Source: IDS-8 sp036381215 (GTDB lineage Bacteria; Pseudomonadota; Gammaproteobacteria; Steroidobacterales; Woeseiaceae). From it: a DNA stretch of 19,730 nucleotides. Below are positions 6,894-15,188 of this stretch, in pieces. The notes beneath the pieces were generated by a model. It saw only the letters and a program-made list of their open reading frames with translations, had not been told where the DNA came from and searched no databases. Where the stretch lies: positions 1 through 19,730 of the forward strand of contig DASVDF010000052.1 in assembly GCA_036381215.1 (NCBI GenBank). Direction: 5' to 3'. The stretch's first letter is position 1, and each line of letters begins with the position of its first letter. Made by a program: the position numbers and the translations under genes.

Positions 6894-8492
6894 ATGCCGG
6901 GTGCCGACCTCATCGATTCGCTTCCCGACCTGGTGCTGCTCGTGAAGCGCGACGGCACCGCGGTGGCGCACGCCGGCGGCCGCGCGGTCACCGAGCTCGG
7001 CTGCCGTCCCGGCGGCGCGGGCCTCGGCTTCGTGCCGTCGTGGTCCCGGTCGACGGCCGAGCTCATCCGCCGGCTCACACGCAAGGCGATCGCCGACCGC
7101 ACGGCCGTCGACGCGCGCTTCCGGCAGGACGAGAAGCGCTACGAAATCAGGGTCAGCCCGCAGGGCCCCGAGCGTGCGGTCTGCGTCATCCGCCCCTCGC
7201 TCGGCGACGGCGTCGACTGGACCGGCGAGCACCGGCCGCTGCAGCTCGACCGGCGCGGCTTCCTGCGCCGTTTCAAGGAATCGATTTCCATCGCCGCGCT
7301 GCGCGAGCAGCCGATCGCGGTCGGCGTGCTGTTCATCGACGAGATTGCGGACATCGCGCAGATCATCACGACGAGCATCTCCGAGCAGATCATGACCGCG
7401 GCGCTGGCGCGGCTGCCCGAGCCCGCCGAGTCGCCCGAGTGCTACCTCGGCCAGCTCGGCGAAAACCTGCTCGGCATCGTCGTGCAGAGCGCGGATCGCG
7501 ACGCGATCGAGGCGCACATCGCGGAGATCTGCGCCAGTCTGCGGGAGCCCATCGCAATCGGCGACGCGGAATTCCGCCTCACGCCGTATGCGGGCGTGAG
7601 CGTGCTCGGCGTCGACGCGTCGAGCCCGCGCGTGCTGCTCGATCACGCGCGCGCCGCGGCCGCGGAAGCCCGCCGCGCCTGCTCCCGCAACGTCTTCTTC
7701 TTCAGCGACACGATGCAACTGCGATCGATCGCCCGCCTGGACATCGCGAACGAGCTGCGCGAAGCCATTGCCAGCGGCGCGATCCGCCTCCGCTATGCCG
7801 CCCGCCACGATCTGCGCACCGGCCGGCGCGTCGCGTGGGTCGGATACGCCCGCTGGCTGCACCCGTTGCGCGGCGAGATCCGCCCGTTCGAGTTCCTGCG
7901 CGTGGCGCGGGCGACCGGTCTCGCGATCAGCCTTTCCCGCAGCCTCCTCGCCCAGCTGGCGCAGGATTTCGCGACCCTCACCGCGGATGCGGACGACGAC
8001 GTGCGGGTCTCGCTCGGGCCGTTGCGCGATCACGTCCTGCACGCGGATTTCGTGGCGGACCTCGAAAACACCCTCGCCGACGCGGCCATACCGCCCGAGC
8101 GGCTCGAGCTGCGCGTCGCGGAGCAGTCGTTCGTGGCGCGGGATCCCGCCGACTTCCGTTCCCTGCACCGGCTCGGGCTGCAGTTCGTCGTCGACGAGGT
8201 GGGGCGGGATGCCGGCTCGCTGGCGGCGCTCGCGCGCGAACCGGTCTGGGGCCTGCAGCTCGATCGCGCCTGGGTCGAGGCGCTGCGCAGCGATCCGGTG
8301 GCGCGCAAGGTATGCCGCGCCGGCATCGCCATGGCCAGGGCGCTTACGCTCACGCCGATCGCCACCGGCGTCGACGATGCCGGGCAGCGCGACGCGCTCT
8401 TGAAGCTCGGCTGCCATTACGGCATGGGCGATCTCTACGGCGGCGTCGACCCGAACGGGAGCGCGCTGCCGCCGGCCGCCGAAACCGCGTAA
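6894..8492 (+). CDS. Degenerate PAS(?)-GGDEF-EAL protein, catalytically dead
   Basis: 532-aa cytoplasmic protein. An N-terminal PAS-like region (about 5-100) is followed by a GGDEF-fold region (about 125-275) and an EAL-fold region (about 283-520). The GGDEF loop reads YLGQLGENLLGI (184-195), so the catalytic signature is absent. In the EAL part the Glu of EAL is replaced (AWVGYARWLHP, Gly317 region), the DDFG motif is VVDEVG (432-437), the catalytic Lys is Gln in GLQLDRAWV, and the late AEGVE motif is ATGVDD. Every metal and catalytic site I can align is lost while the scaffold is kept. FimX and LapD show that such proteins act as c-di-GMP receptors or protein adaptors. The ATG at 6894 is chosen because the longer frame crosses the divergent promoter region. 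It lies upstream of the subtilase and the c-di-GMP signalling pair. Confidence 0.85.
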   Translation: MPGADLIDSLPDLVLLVKRDGTAVAHAGGRAVTELGCRPGGAGLGFVPSWSRSTAELIRRLTRKAIADRTAVDARFRQDEKRYEIRVSPQGPERAVCVIRPSLGDGVDWTGEHRPLQLDRRGFLRRFKESISIAALREQPIAVGVLFIDEIADIAQIITTSISEQIMTAALARLPEPAESPECYLGQLGENLLGIVVQSADRDAIEAHIAEICASLREPIAIGDAEFRLTPYAGVSVLGVDASSPRVLLDHARAAAAEARRACSRNVFFFSDTMQLRSIARLDIANELREAIASGAIRLRYAARHDLRTGRRVAWVGYARWLHPLRGEIRPFEFLRVARATGLAISLSRSLLAQLAQDFATLTADADDDVRVSLGPLRDHVLHADFVADLENTLADAAIPPERLELRVAEQSFVARDPADFRSLHRLGLQFVVDEVGRDAGSLAALAREPVWGLQLDRAWVEALRSDPVARKVCRAGIAMARALTLTPIATGVDDAGQRDALLKLGCHYGMGDLYGGVDPNGSALPPAAETA

Positions 8493-8658
8493 GCCGCCCC
8501 GTTACCGCCCGGCGGCCTCCCGTTGCCGCCGGCATTTGACCCGCCCGTTATGAGAACCGCGTCACAAAACGCGCGGGACGATTGTCGGTCGTGCCCACGC
8601 GATGCCCGGCCGCCTGTAGTCGAATGCGTCTCACGCAATCCATCGCCGGAAGAAGAAC

Positions 8659-10545
8659 ATGGACCGTCTGCTGACTCCGCCCAAGTGGCTGATTCTCATC
8701 CTTGTCGCACTCGCGGGAACGGCCGCCGCAGCGGCGCCGGAAGCGCCGGCCTCGTACATCGTGCAGGGGGCGACGCTGGAGGCGGCGCGCGCGCACGTCG
8801 AGAGCGTCGGCGCCGAGCCCGGGCAGGCGCTCGGCATCATCCACGCGGTCTCCGCCCGGCTGACGGCAGCGCAGCTCGCCCGGCTGCGGGCGGATTCGAG
8901 CGTGCGCGTCTATGCGGATCGTGCGGTCCGCACGCGCGGCCTGCTGGGCGACCTCGTGGACGGCACGGTGAGCCTGGTGGAAGACACCGTCAACGACACC
9001 AACGAGACGCTCGCGGAAACCGAGCTGGTCGAGGATACGCAGACGCTCACTTCGCCTCTCATCTCGACCGTCACGACCGACCCTCTTCTGAGCACGTTGA
9101 CCGAGCCGGTCGTCGACCTCACCAGCTCGCTCGCGACTCTCGAGGACGGCTCGGGCATTCTCGCGCTGCCGCTGCTCTACGAAACCAACTACCCGGGGCT
9201 GATCGACGCCGATTCGCTGCACGCGGCGGGAATCACCGGCCGTGGCGTCACCGTCGCCGTCCTCGACACCGGCCTGTGGCAGGACACGACGCAGTTTTAC
9301 GGCGATCGCATTCTCGCCTCGATCGACGTGACCAACGGCGGCTCCGGCCCGGTGAGTGACGACCCGTACGGCCATGGCACGCACGTCGCCTCCATCATCG
9401 CGAGCGGCGCGCAGGATCTCTCGGGCAGCTATCACAGCATCGCACCGGGGGCGAACCTGGTGATCGTGCGCGCGTTCAACGGCGAAGGCGCCGGACGCTA
9501 CGTCGACGTCATCGCAGGCATCAACTGGATCGTCGCGAACCGCGCGAAGTACAAAATCCGCGTGCTGAATCTGTCCTTCGGCGCGCAGCCGCAGTCGTTC
9601 TACTGGGACGACCCGCTGAACCAGGCCGTGATGGCCGCATGGCGCGCGGGTATCGTCGTCGTCGCGGCCGCCGGCAACGATGGCCCGGACCCGATGACCA
9701 TCGACGTGCCCGGCAACGTGCCGTACGTAATCACCGTCGGCGCGCTCACGGACAACTACTCACCGTACGATGTCATGGACGATCGCCTCGCGTCCTTCTC
9801 GTCGACGGGGCCGACGTTCGAAGGTTTCGTCAAGCCGGAGCTCGTCTCGCCGGGCGGTCACATCGCGGCTTCCATGTCGAGCAGCAGCTATCTCGCCAAC
9901 ATCGATCCCGATTCGATGCTGGTTCTCCAGCAGCTCTTCGTAATGTCCGGCACGTCGCAGGCGGCCGCCATGACGTCGGGTGTCGTCGCGCTCCTGCTGC
10001 AAGCGAATCCGTCACTCACGCCCGATGCGGTCAAGTGCCGCTTGATGGCCTCCGGCCGTCCGGCCGTGGAAGCCGACGGTACCCTCGCATACAGCGTGTT
10101 CCAGCAGGGTGCAGGGCTCGTCAATGCGCTCGCCGCGTTCAACAGCTCGGCATCCGCTTGCGCGAATCTCGGCCTCGATATCAGCGCCGACCTGGCGGGC
10201 ACGACGCATTTCGGTGGCCCTGCAAACCAGGATGACAGCGGCAATTACTACATCATGGACATGGACCACAGGAAGTGGGGCAGGAAGCTCAACTCCGACG
10301 GCTACACCTGGTCGCGGGCGTATCCATGGGGAGAAGGCTACGCGTGGAGCGAAGGCTACACCTGGAGCCGCGGTTACACCTGGAGCCGGGGCTATACCTG
10401 GAGCAGGGATTACACCTGGTCGAGCGGCTACACCTGGAGCCGCGGTTATACCTGGAGCCGTACCCTGCCGTGGTGGGAGGCCGCGCCCTCCGGGTTCTCG
10501 GCGAGCAAGCCGGCCTCGATCGCCTCCTGGGTGCCGAACGAGTAA
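8659..10545 (+). CDS. Secreted subtilisin-like protease (S8) with aromatic hexapeptide tail
   Basis: 628-aa exported serine protease. Signal peptide at about 1-26 (hydrophobic LILILVALAG, then AAAAAP); an I9-like propeptide (about 31-90); an acidic Ser/Thr-rich linker (about 95-165); and an S8 catalytic domain (about 190-490) with Asp203 (VAVLDTGLW), His239 (DPYGHGTHVAS), oxyanion Asn340 (AAAGNDGP) and Ser433 (MSGTSQAAAM). After this come about 60 residues of linker and nine hexapeptide repeats of the form GYTWSR (548-601), then a short tail ending in WVPNE. The ribosome binding site is a purine stretch (GGAAGAAGAA) just before the ATG. The preceding 166 bp (8493-8658) contain a 21-bp-spaced near-repeat of CCCGTTNCCGCC (8498 and 8519) but no clear promoter. 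The substrate and location (secreted or surface-bound) are unknown. Confidence 0.95.
   Translation: MDRLLTPPKWLILILVALAGTAAAAAPEAPASYIVQGATLEAARAHVESVGAEPGQALGIIHAVSARLTAAQLARLRADSSVRVYADRAVRTRGLLGDLVDGTVSLVEDTVNDTNETLAETELVEDTQTLTSPLISTVTTDPLLSTLTEPVVDLTSSLATLEDGSGILALPLLYETNYPGLIDADSLHAAGITGRGVTVAVLDTGLWQDTTQFYGDRILASIDVTNGGSGPVSDDPYGHGTHVASIIASGAQDLSGSYHSIAPGANLVIVRAFNGEGAGRYVDVIAGINWIVANRAKYKIRVLNLSFGAQPQSFYWDDPLNQAVMAAWRAGIVVVAAAGNDGPDPMTIDVPGNVPYVITVGALTDNYSPYDVMDDRLASFSSTGPTFEGFVKPELVSPGGHIAASMSSSSYLANIDPDSMLVLQQLFVMSGTSQAAAMTSGVVALLLQANPSLTPDAVKCRLMASGRPAVEADGTLAYSVFQQGAGLVNALAAFNSSASACANLGLDISADLAGTTHFGGPANQDDSGNYYIMDMDHRKWGRKLNSDGYTWSRAYPWGEGYAWSEGYTWSRGYTWSRGYTWSRDYTWSSGYTWSRGYTWSRTLPWWEAAPSGFSASKPASIASWVPNE
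10300..10461 (+). repeat. Nine tandem 18-bp coding repeats in the subtilase tail
   Basis: Exactly nine units of 18 bp encode the hexapeptides GYTWSR (five copies), AYPWGE, GYAWSE, DYTWSS and a further GYTWSR. Tyr at position 2 and Trp at position 4 are kept in all nine, whereas synonymous codons differ (ggc/ggt, tac/tat, agc/tcg). That pattern indicates protein-level selection rather than a very recent DNA duplication. The product would be a ladder of Tyr and Trp residues spaced six residues apart, suited to stacking, to binding polysaccharide or cell-wall ligand, or to a beta-roll. Confidence 0.9.
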
Positions 10546-10552
10546 CCGGAAT

Positions 10553-10582
10553 GCGACGCCGTTCCGGCGCGGGCGGCGTCGC
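10553..10582 (+). terminator. Possible terminator hairpin after the subtilase
   Basis: GCGACGCC (10553-10560) and GGCGTCGC (10575-10582) form a perfect 8-bp stem with a 14-nt loop, starting 8 nt after the subtilase stop codon. It is followed by TTGCGGATTCTTG, which is only loosely T-rich, so it is a weak intrinsic terminator at best. An overlapping alternative stem CCGGAA/TTCCGG also exists. It probably separates the protease from the kinase transcript. Confidence 0.4.
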
Positions 10583-10640
10583 TTGCGGATTCTTGAAGCC
10601 GATCAACGCGCCGCCGGCCCTGCCCGAGGAAACTCACCGC

Positions 10641-13600
10641 GTGGCCTCGACTCGACAACGGAACGCCGGTTGGCGCCTGCCGCAAGGGATCCTCACGGGC
10701 GCCCTGGCGAGCGGTTTGCTGGGGGTGCTGGGAGCGTCGGTTGCCGCGGCGGCCGACGCTCCGCCGCTGTTCCTCGAGCATCTCACCATCGAGGACGGGT
10801 TGCCGCAGGCGACCGTCATGACCACCCTGCAGGATTCCCAGGGTTTCGTGTGGCTCGGCACCGAGAACGGGCTGGTGCGCTACGACGGCCGCGAGCTTTA
10901 TCGATACGCGCACTCGCGCACCGAGAGCGGCTCGCTGCCGGGGAATTACGTCTGGCAAGTCGTCGAGGACGAGCAAGGCAGCCTGTGGATCGCGCTGGAC
11001 GGCGACGGAGTCGCTGAATGGGACCGGCGCACCGATCGCTTCACCAGCTATCGGCACCTCGAGAACGACCCCGACTCCGTCGCCAGCAACAGGGTGCGCA
11101 CGGTGCTCCTGGACGGGCGCGGCCGGGTGTGGATCGGCACGTACGATGCAGGCGTCGACGTGCTGGACCCGCGTTCGGGGCATATCGAGCACTTTCGTCA
11201 CGATCCGGAGAATCCCGACTCGCTCGCGAGCGACCGCGTTTCCAACCTCGCGCTCGATCGCGCCGGCAACGTCTGGATCGGCACGGACGGCGGTCTGAAT
11301 CGCTGGGGCGCCGACACGCGGGCGCTGTCCCGCGTCGGCGCGACCTCGCTGGACGGCAAGGAGATCTCGCGGGTCCTCGAGGCCCGCGACGGCACGCTCT
11401 GGATCGCGACGTTCACGGCGGGTCTCCTGCACGTCGACCGCAGCGGCGGCATCATCGAAACGTTCCGCCACGACACGGATGCTCCGGCATCGCTCGCCAG
11501 CGACGACGTGCGGGCCCTGCTCGAGGACCGCTCGGGCCGCCTGTGGATCGGCACCGCCGACGGCCTCGACCTGCTCGATCGCGCCGCAGGCACGTTCACG
11601 CATTACCGGCACGAGCCGAACGACAGCGCATCGCTGCGCGACTCGTTCGTGATGTCGCTGTACCAGGACCCGGCGGGGCTGGTGTGGATCGGCACCCGCA
11701 GCGGCGGGGTCAGCCGCTGGAACCCGCGCAGCTGGCAGTTCGGAGGCTATCGCCCGGCGTGGCTCGAGAACCAGCCGGTGTTCGGCTTCGAGGACGCGGC
11801 CGGCGACCGGGTGTGGATCGCCTCCCTCAACGGCCTCGTCCGCTTCGACCCGGCGACCGGCACCGCCACCACGCTGGACGCGATCGTCGGTCGTGAGCAT
11901 GCGCTCGGCGACGAGCGCGTGACGGCGCTGCGGCGCGACCGGCGCGGCGCATTGTGGATCGGCACGATGCGCAGCGGGCTCAAGGTGCTCACTGCCGACG
12001 GCCGCGTCGATTCGATCCCGGTACAGGCGGACGATCCGCACTCGCTCAGCGCCGAAGGCATCATGGCGATCACCGAGTCGCACAGCGGCGCGCTCTGGAT
12101 CGGCACCTTCGGTGGCGGTGTGAACATCCTGGACCCTGCCACGCGCAGCGTTCGCCAGCTGCCTCACGGTCCGGCCCCGGGCGCCGTCAGCTCGCCCATC
12201 GTGACCGCCGTCGTCGAGGACTTGCGCGGCAATTTCTGGCTCGGCACGGAAGGCGAGGGACTCAATCTCGCGCGCGGCGACGGGACGGTGCTCGAGGTCT
12301 TCCGCAACGATCCGAAGGATCCTGCGAGCCTGCCGTCCAACACGGTGTACGCGCTCGCCGTGGACGAAAGCGGAAACGTCTGGGTCGGCACGGGTGGCGG
12401 CGGACTTGCCCGCGTCGTCGATCCCGCCGCGCCGCCGGAGGAGATCGAATTCGAGGTCCTGTCGAGCGAGGACGGGCTGTCGAGCGACACGCTGTGGGGC
12501 GTCGTGCCCGATGCGGAGGGCCATCTCTGGCTATCCGGCAACGCCGGCCTGATGCGGCTCGATGTCGCGACCCGCACCGTCAAGAGCTACCACCGCGAGC
12601 ACGGTTTGCAGGGCGAGGAGTTCTCCTTCGGCGCGTACTTCCGGCTGCACGACGGCCGCCTGGCCTTCGGCGGTCCGGGCGGATTCAACATCTTCGATCC
12701 GGCAACGCTCGAGGAAAACCGGCGGCCGCCGCGTCTCGCGCTGACCAACGTGGAAGTGCTCGGGGTGCGGGCGGAAGGCGCGACGCCTTTCTGGCTGCGC
12801 GACCGTATCGCGCTCGACTACCGAGGCAGCATCGTCTCGCTCGAGTTCGGCGTGCTGGATTTCACGTCGCCCGCACACAACCGGCTCGCCTACCGCGTGA
12901 CGGGGCTGACGGAGGACTGGATTGATCTCGGCACGGAGCGCCGCATCACGCTCACCAACCTCGATCCCGGCGATCACCTGCTCGAAGTGCGCGCGGCGAA
13001 TGCCGATTCCGTGTGGAGCCCGACGCCGTTGCGCCTGACCATTCATCGCGATCCCGCACCGTGGGCCTCGCCCGTCGCCTACGCGATCTATGCCCTCGCG
13101 CTGCTCGCGTTGGTCGCGCAGCGGATCCACCGCCACCGGCAGAAGTTCCGCGAAATGGTCGAGGCCCGCGAGCGCCTCGAAGCCGAGGTGCAGCTCCGCA
13201 CGCGCGAGCTCCAGACCAGCAATCAGCAGCTCGCCGAGGCCGCGCAGGCCAAGAGCAACTTCCTGGATCGCATGAGTCACGAGCTGCGCACGCCGATGAA
13301 CGGCGTCGTCGGCATGACGGAGCTTCTCTCCCACACCGCGCTGTCGCCGACCCAGGCGCACCTCACGAAGACGATCCGCTCGTCGGCACAGGTGCTCCTG
13401 CAGATCGTCAACGACCTGCTCGACCTGTCGAAAATCCGCGCGGGGAAGGTCGCGCTCGAGTCGCTGCCGATCGATCTCGGCCAGGTGCTCGAGGAGTGCA
13501 CCAGCCTGTTCGCGGGCGCGGCCGGGGCGAAAGGCATCGAGCTGGTCGTCTGCCCGCCCGGGCCCGCGACGCACACGCTGCTCGGCGACCCGCTCAGGGT

Positions 13601-15188
13601 ACGCCAGGTCCTCATGAACCTGATCGGCAACGCCGTGAAGTTCACGAAAGAAGGCGAAGTGGCCGTGAAGGCCGACATCGAGTCCGTCGAGGAGGACCGT
13701 GCGACAGTACGGCTGACGGTCAGGGACACCGGCATCGGCATGGATGCCGCGGCGATCGGCAGGATCTTCGAGCCGTTCGTGCAGGGCGACGAGAGCACGA
13801 CGCGCCAGTTCGGCGGTACGGGGCTCGGGCTCGCGATCTGCCGGGAGCTCGCCGACGTGATGGGCGGCCGCCTGACCGTCGAGAGCCAGCCGCAGCTCGG
13901 CTCCACGTTCTGCCTGGTTCTGTCGCTGAAGACCGGCCCCGCTGCGGAGCCGCAGCCGATCTCCCGCCTTGCCGGGTCCGTCCGCATCCTGTCGCGCCGC
14001 CCGTCGCTCGCCGAAGCGCTCGCGCGCCATGCCCGCGCGCTGGGCCTCGAGGTGCTCGCCGACGACGCGCACTCGGACGCTGCCGACGTCCTGATGATCG
14101 ACGCCGGCACTCATCCGGGCACGCTCGAGGTGCTGCTCGGCGCCGGCGGCGCGACCCGCAGCGCGCTGGTCGTGATTGCGACCGCCGCCGAAGCGGAGGC
14201 GCGCAAGCTGCGTGCGCGCGTGCCGGACGAACGCATCGTGCTGAAGCCCGTGCACCGCATCGCCTTGTACGAGGGGCTTGCCGCCGCGCTCGGCACGCCG
14301 GTCGTTGCGCACGCAACCGCGACCGCCGGGAAGGAGGAAGCACCGTTGCGGGGTCACGTTCTGCTCGTGGAGGACGAGCCGGTGAACGCAGCGGTGGCGG
14401 AAGGGTATCTCGCGGCGCTCGGCTGCACGTCGGTGTGGGTCAGGAGCGGCGCGGAAGCCGTCGCGCGCGCCGCCGCGGAGCACTTCGACCTGATCATGAT
14501 GGACCTGAACATGCCCGGCATGGACGGCTTCGCCGCCACGCAGCTCATCCGCGAGCAGCAGAAGCGCACGGCCGGCGGACGCCGCCCGCCACGCGTTCCG
14601 ATCCTCGCGCTCACGGCGCACGATGCGGCCCACTACCGCGAGAAGTGCCTCGCCGCGGACATCGACGACATCCTCAGCAAGCCGTACACGCTCGAGGCCT
14701 GCGCGAGCCTGCTGCGGCACTGGCTCGAAGAAGCCGGCGGTGCGCCATCGGCAGCGCGCGCGGAGGAGCACCCGCAGCCCGCGGCCGTCACCGAGCTGCC
14801 CGTCGAGCCCGCTGCCGAGCCCGCGAAGCTCGCGTGCGTCGACGCGAACGCCGTCTCTGCCCTGCGCCAGCTTTCCAGCGGGCGGCAGGTCGACCTCTAT
14901 TCGAAGCTGGTCGAGCTGTTCCGCTCGAGCTCGGCGCGATCATTGGAGGAGCTCGAGGCAGCGCTCCGGGAGGACGACCTGGCAGCGGCCGCTGCCGCCG
15001 CGCATAAGATGGCCGCCGCCGCCGGCAACGTCGGCGCGCTCGCGTACTCGCAGCAGGTGAAAGCGCTGGAGCGGCACTGCGTCGCCGGCGACGGCGAACG
15101 CGCCCGGGAGCTGTGCCGGGCGCTGCAGGCGGCGCACGCACCGCTCCTCGCTAGCCTGCAGGAGCAGCGTTTGAGGGCGACCGCGTGA
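10641..15188 (+). CDS. Hybrid histidine kinase with periplasmic two-component propeller
   Basis: 1515-aa membrane sensor. The GTG at 10641 has GAGGAAA 8 nt upstream and gives a clean signal peptide (about 1-36, ending AAAAD); the more upstream ATG at 10551 would bury that signal and lies in the terminator-like hairpin. Periplasmic part (about 38-730): 14 reg_prop blades (e.g. VWLGTENGL, VWIGTYDAGV, LWIGTFGGGV), i.e. two seven-bladed propellers, then a Y_Y_Y domain (about 745-808) and TM (811-828). Cytoplasmic: coiled coil, HisKA with His880 (MSHELRTPMNG), HATPase with Asn997, Asp1029 (DTGIGMD) and GGTGLGLAI, a pseudo-receiver (about 1110-1225), a true receiver with Asp1288 and Lys1347, and an HPt domain with His1455 (AAHKMAAAAGNVGA). 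All phosphorelay stations are intact. Related Bacteroides hybrid sensors detect oligosaccharides; the ligand here is unknown. The 3' end overlaps the next gene by 4 nt. Confidence 0.95.
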   Translation: MASTRQRNAGWRLPQGILTGALASGLLGVLGASVAAAADAPPLFLEHLTIEDGLPQATVMTTLQDSQGFVWLGTENGLVRYDGRELYRYAHSRTESGSLPGNYVWQVVEDEQGSLWIALDGDGVAEWDRRTDRFTSYRHLENDPDSVASNRVRTVLLDGRGRVWIGTYDAGVDVLDPRSGHIEHFRHDPENPDSLASDRVSNLALDRAGNVWIGTDGGLNRWGADTRALSRVGATSLDGKEISRVLEARDGTLWIATFTAGLLHVDRSGGIIETFRHDTDAPASLASDDVRALLEDRSGRLWIGTADGLDLLDRAAGTFTHYRHEPNDSASLRDSFVMSLYQDPAGLVWIGTRSGGVSRWNPRSWQFGGYRPAWLENQPVFGFEDAAGDRVWIASLNGLVRFDPATGTATTLDAIVGREHALGDERVTALRRDRRGALWIGTMRSGLKVLTADGRVDSIPVQADDPHSLSAEGIMAITESHSGALWIGTFGGGVNILDPATRSVRQLPHGPAPGAVSSPIVTAVVEDLRGNFWLGTEGEGLNLARGDGTVLEVFRNDPKDPASLPSNTVYALAVDESGNVWVGTGGGGLARVVDPAAPPEEIEFEVLSSEDGLSSDTLWGVVPDAEGHLWLSGNAGLMRLDVATRTVKSYHREHGLQGEEFSFGAYFRLHDGRLAFGGPGGFNIFDPATLEENRRPPRLALTNVEVLGVRAEGATPFWLRDRIALDYRGSIVSLEFGVLDFTSPAHNRLAYRVTGLTEDWIDLGTERRITLTNLDPGDHLLEVRAANADSVWSPTPLRLTIHRDPAPWASPVAYAIYALALLALVAQRIHRHRQKFREMVEARERLEAEVQLRTRELQTSNQQLAEAAQAKSNFLDRMSHELRTPMNGVVGMTELLSHTALSPTQAHLTKTIRSSAQVLLQIVNDLLDLSKIRAGKVALESLPIDLGQVLEECTSLFAGAAGAKGIELVVCPPGPATHTLLGDPLRVRQVLMNLIGNAVKFTKEGEVAVKADIESVEEDRATVRLTVRDTGIGMDAAAIGRIFEPFVQGDESTTRQFGGTGLGLAICRELADVMGGRLTVESQPQLGSTFCLVLSLKTGPAAEPQPISRLAGSVRILSRRPSLAEALARHARALGLEVLADDAHSDAADVLMIDAGTHPGTLEVLLGAGGATRSALVVIATAAEAEARKLRARVPDERIVLKPVHRIALYEGLAAALGTPVVAHATATAGKEEAPLRGHVLLVEDEPVNAAVAEGYLAALGCTSVWVRSGAEAVARAAAEHFDLIMMDLNMPGMDGFAATQLIREQQKRTAGGRRPPRVPILALTAHDAAHYREKCLAADIDDILSKPYTLEACASLLRHWLEEAGGAPSAARAEEHPQPAAVTELPVEPAAEPAKLACVDANAVSALRQLSSGRQVDLYSKLVELFRSSSARSLEELEAALREDDLAAAAAAAHKMAAAAGNVGALAYSQQVKALERHCVAGDGERARELCRALQAAHAPLLASLQEQRLRATA

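Noticed and set aside
6195..8417. Very long minus-strand open frame (up to 959 codons) antisense to the GGDEF-EAL gene and methyltransferase
   Set aside because: Only its last 218 codons (the kinase) show a real fold. The upstream part is low-complexity Arg/Ala/Gly/Asp-rich sequence typical of GC-rich antisense frames, and it lies opposite a well-supported gene.
10551..10640. ATG at 10551 as start of the hybrid kinase
   Set aside because: It lies at the foot of a terminator-like hairpin and would put 30 residues before a clean signal peptide; the GTG at 10641 has a good ribosome binding site.
10446..14771. Two long minus-strand frames (692 and 746 codons) opposite the hybrid kinase
   Set aside because: They have the biased composition of antisense frames, no recognisable motifs, and overlap a kinase gene with every domain motif in order.
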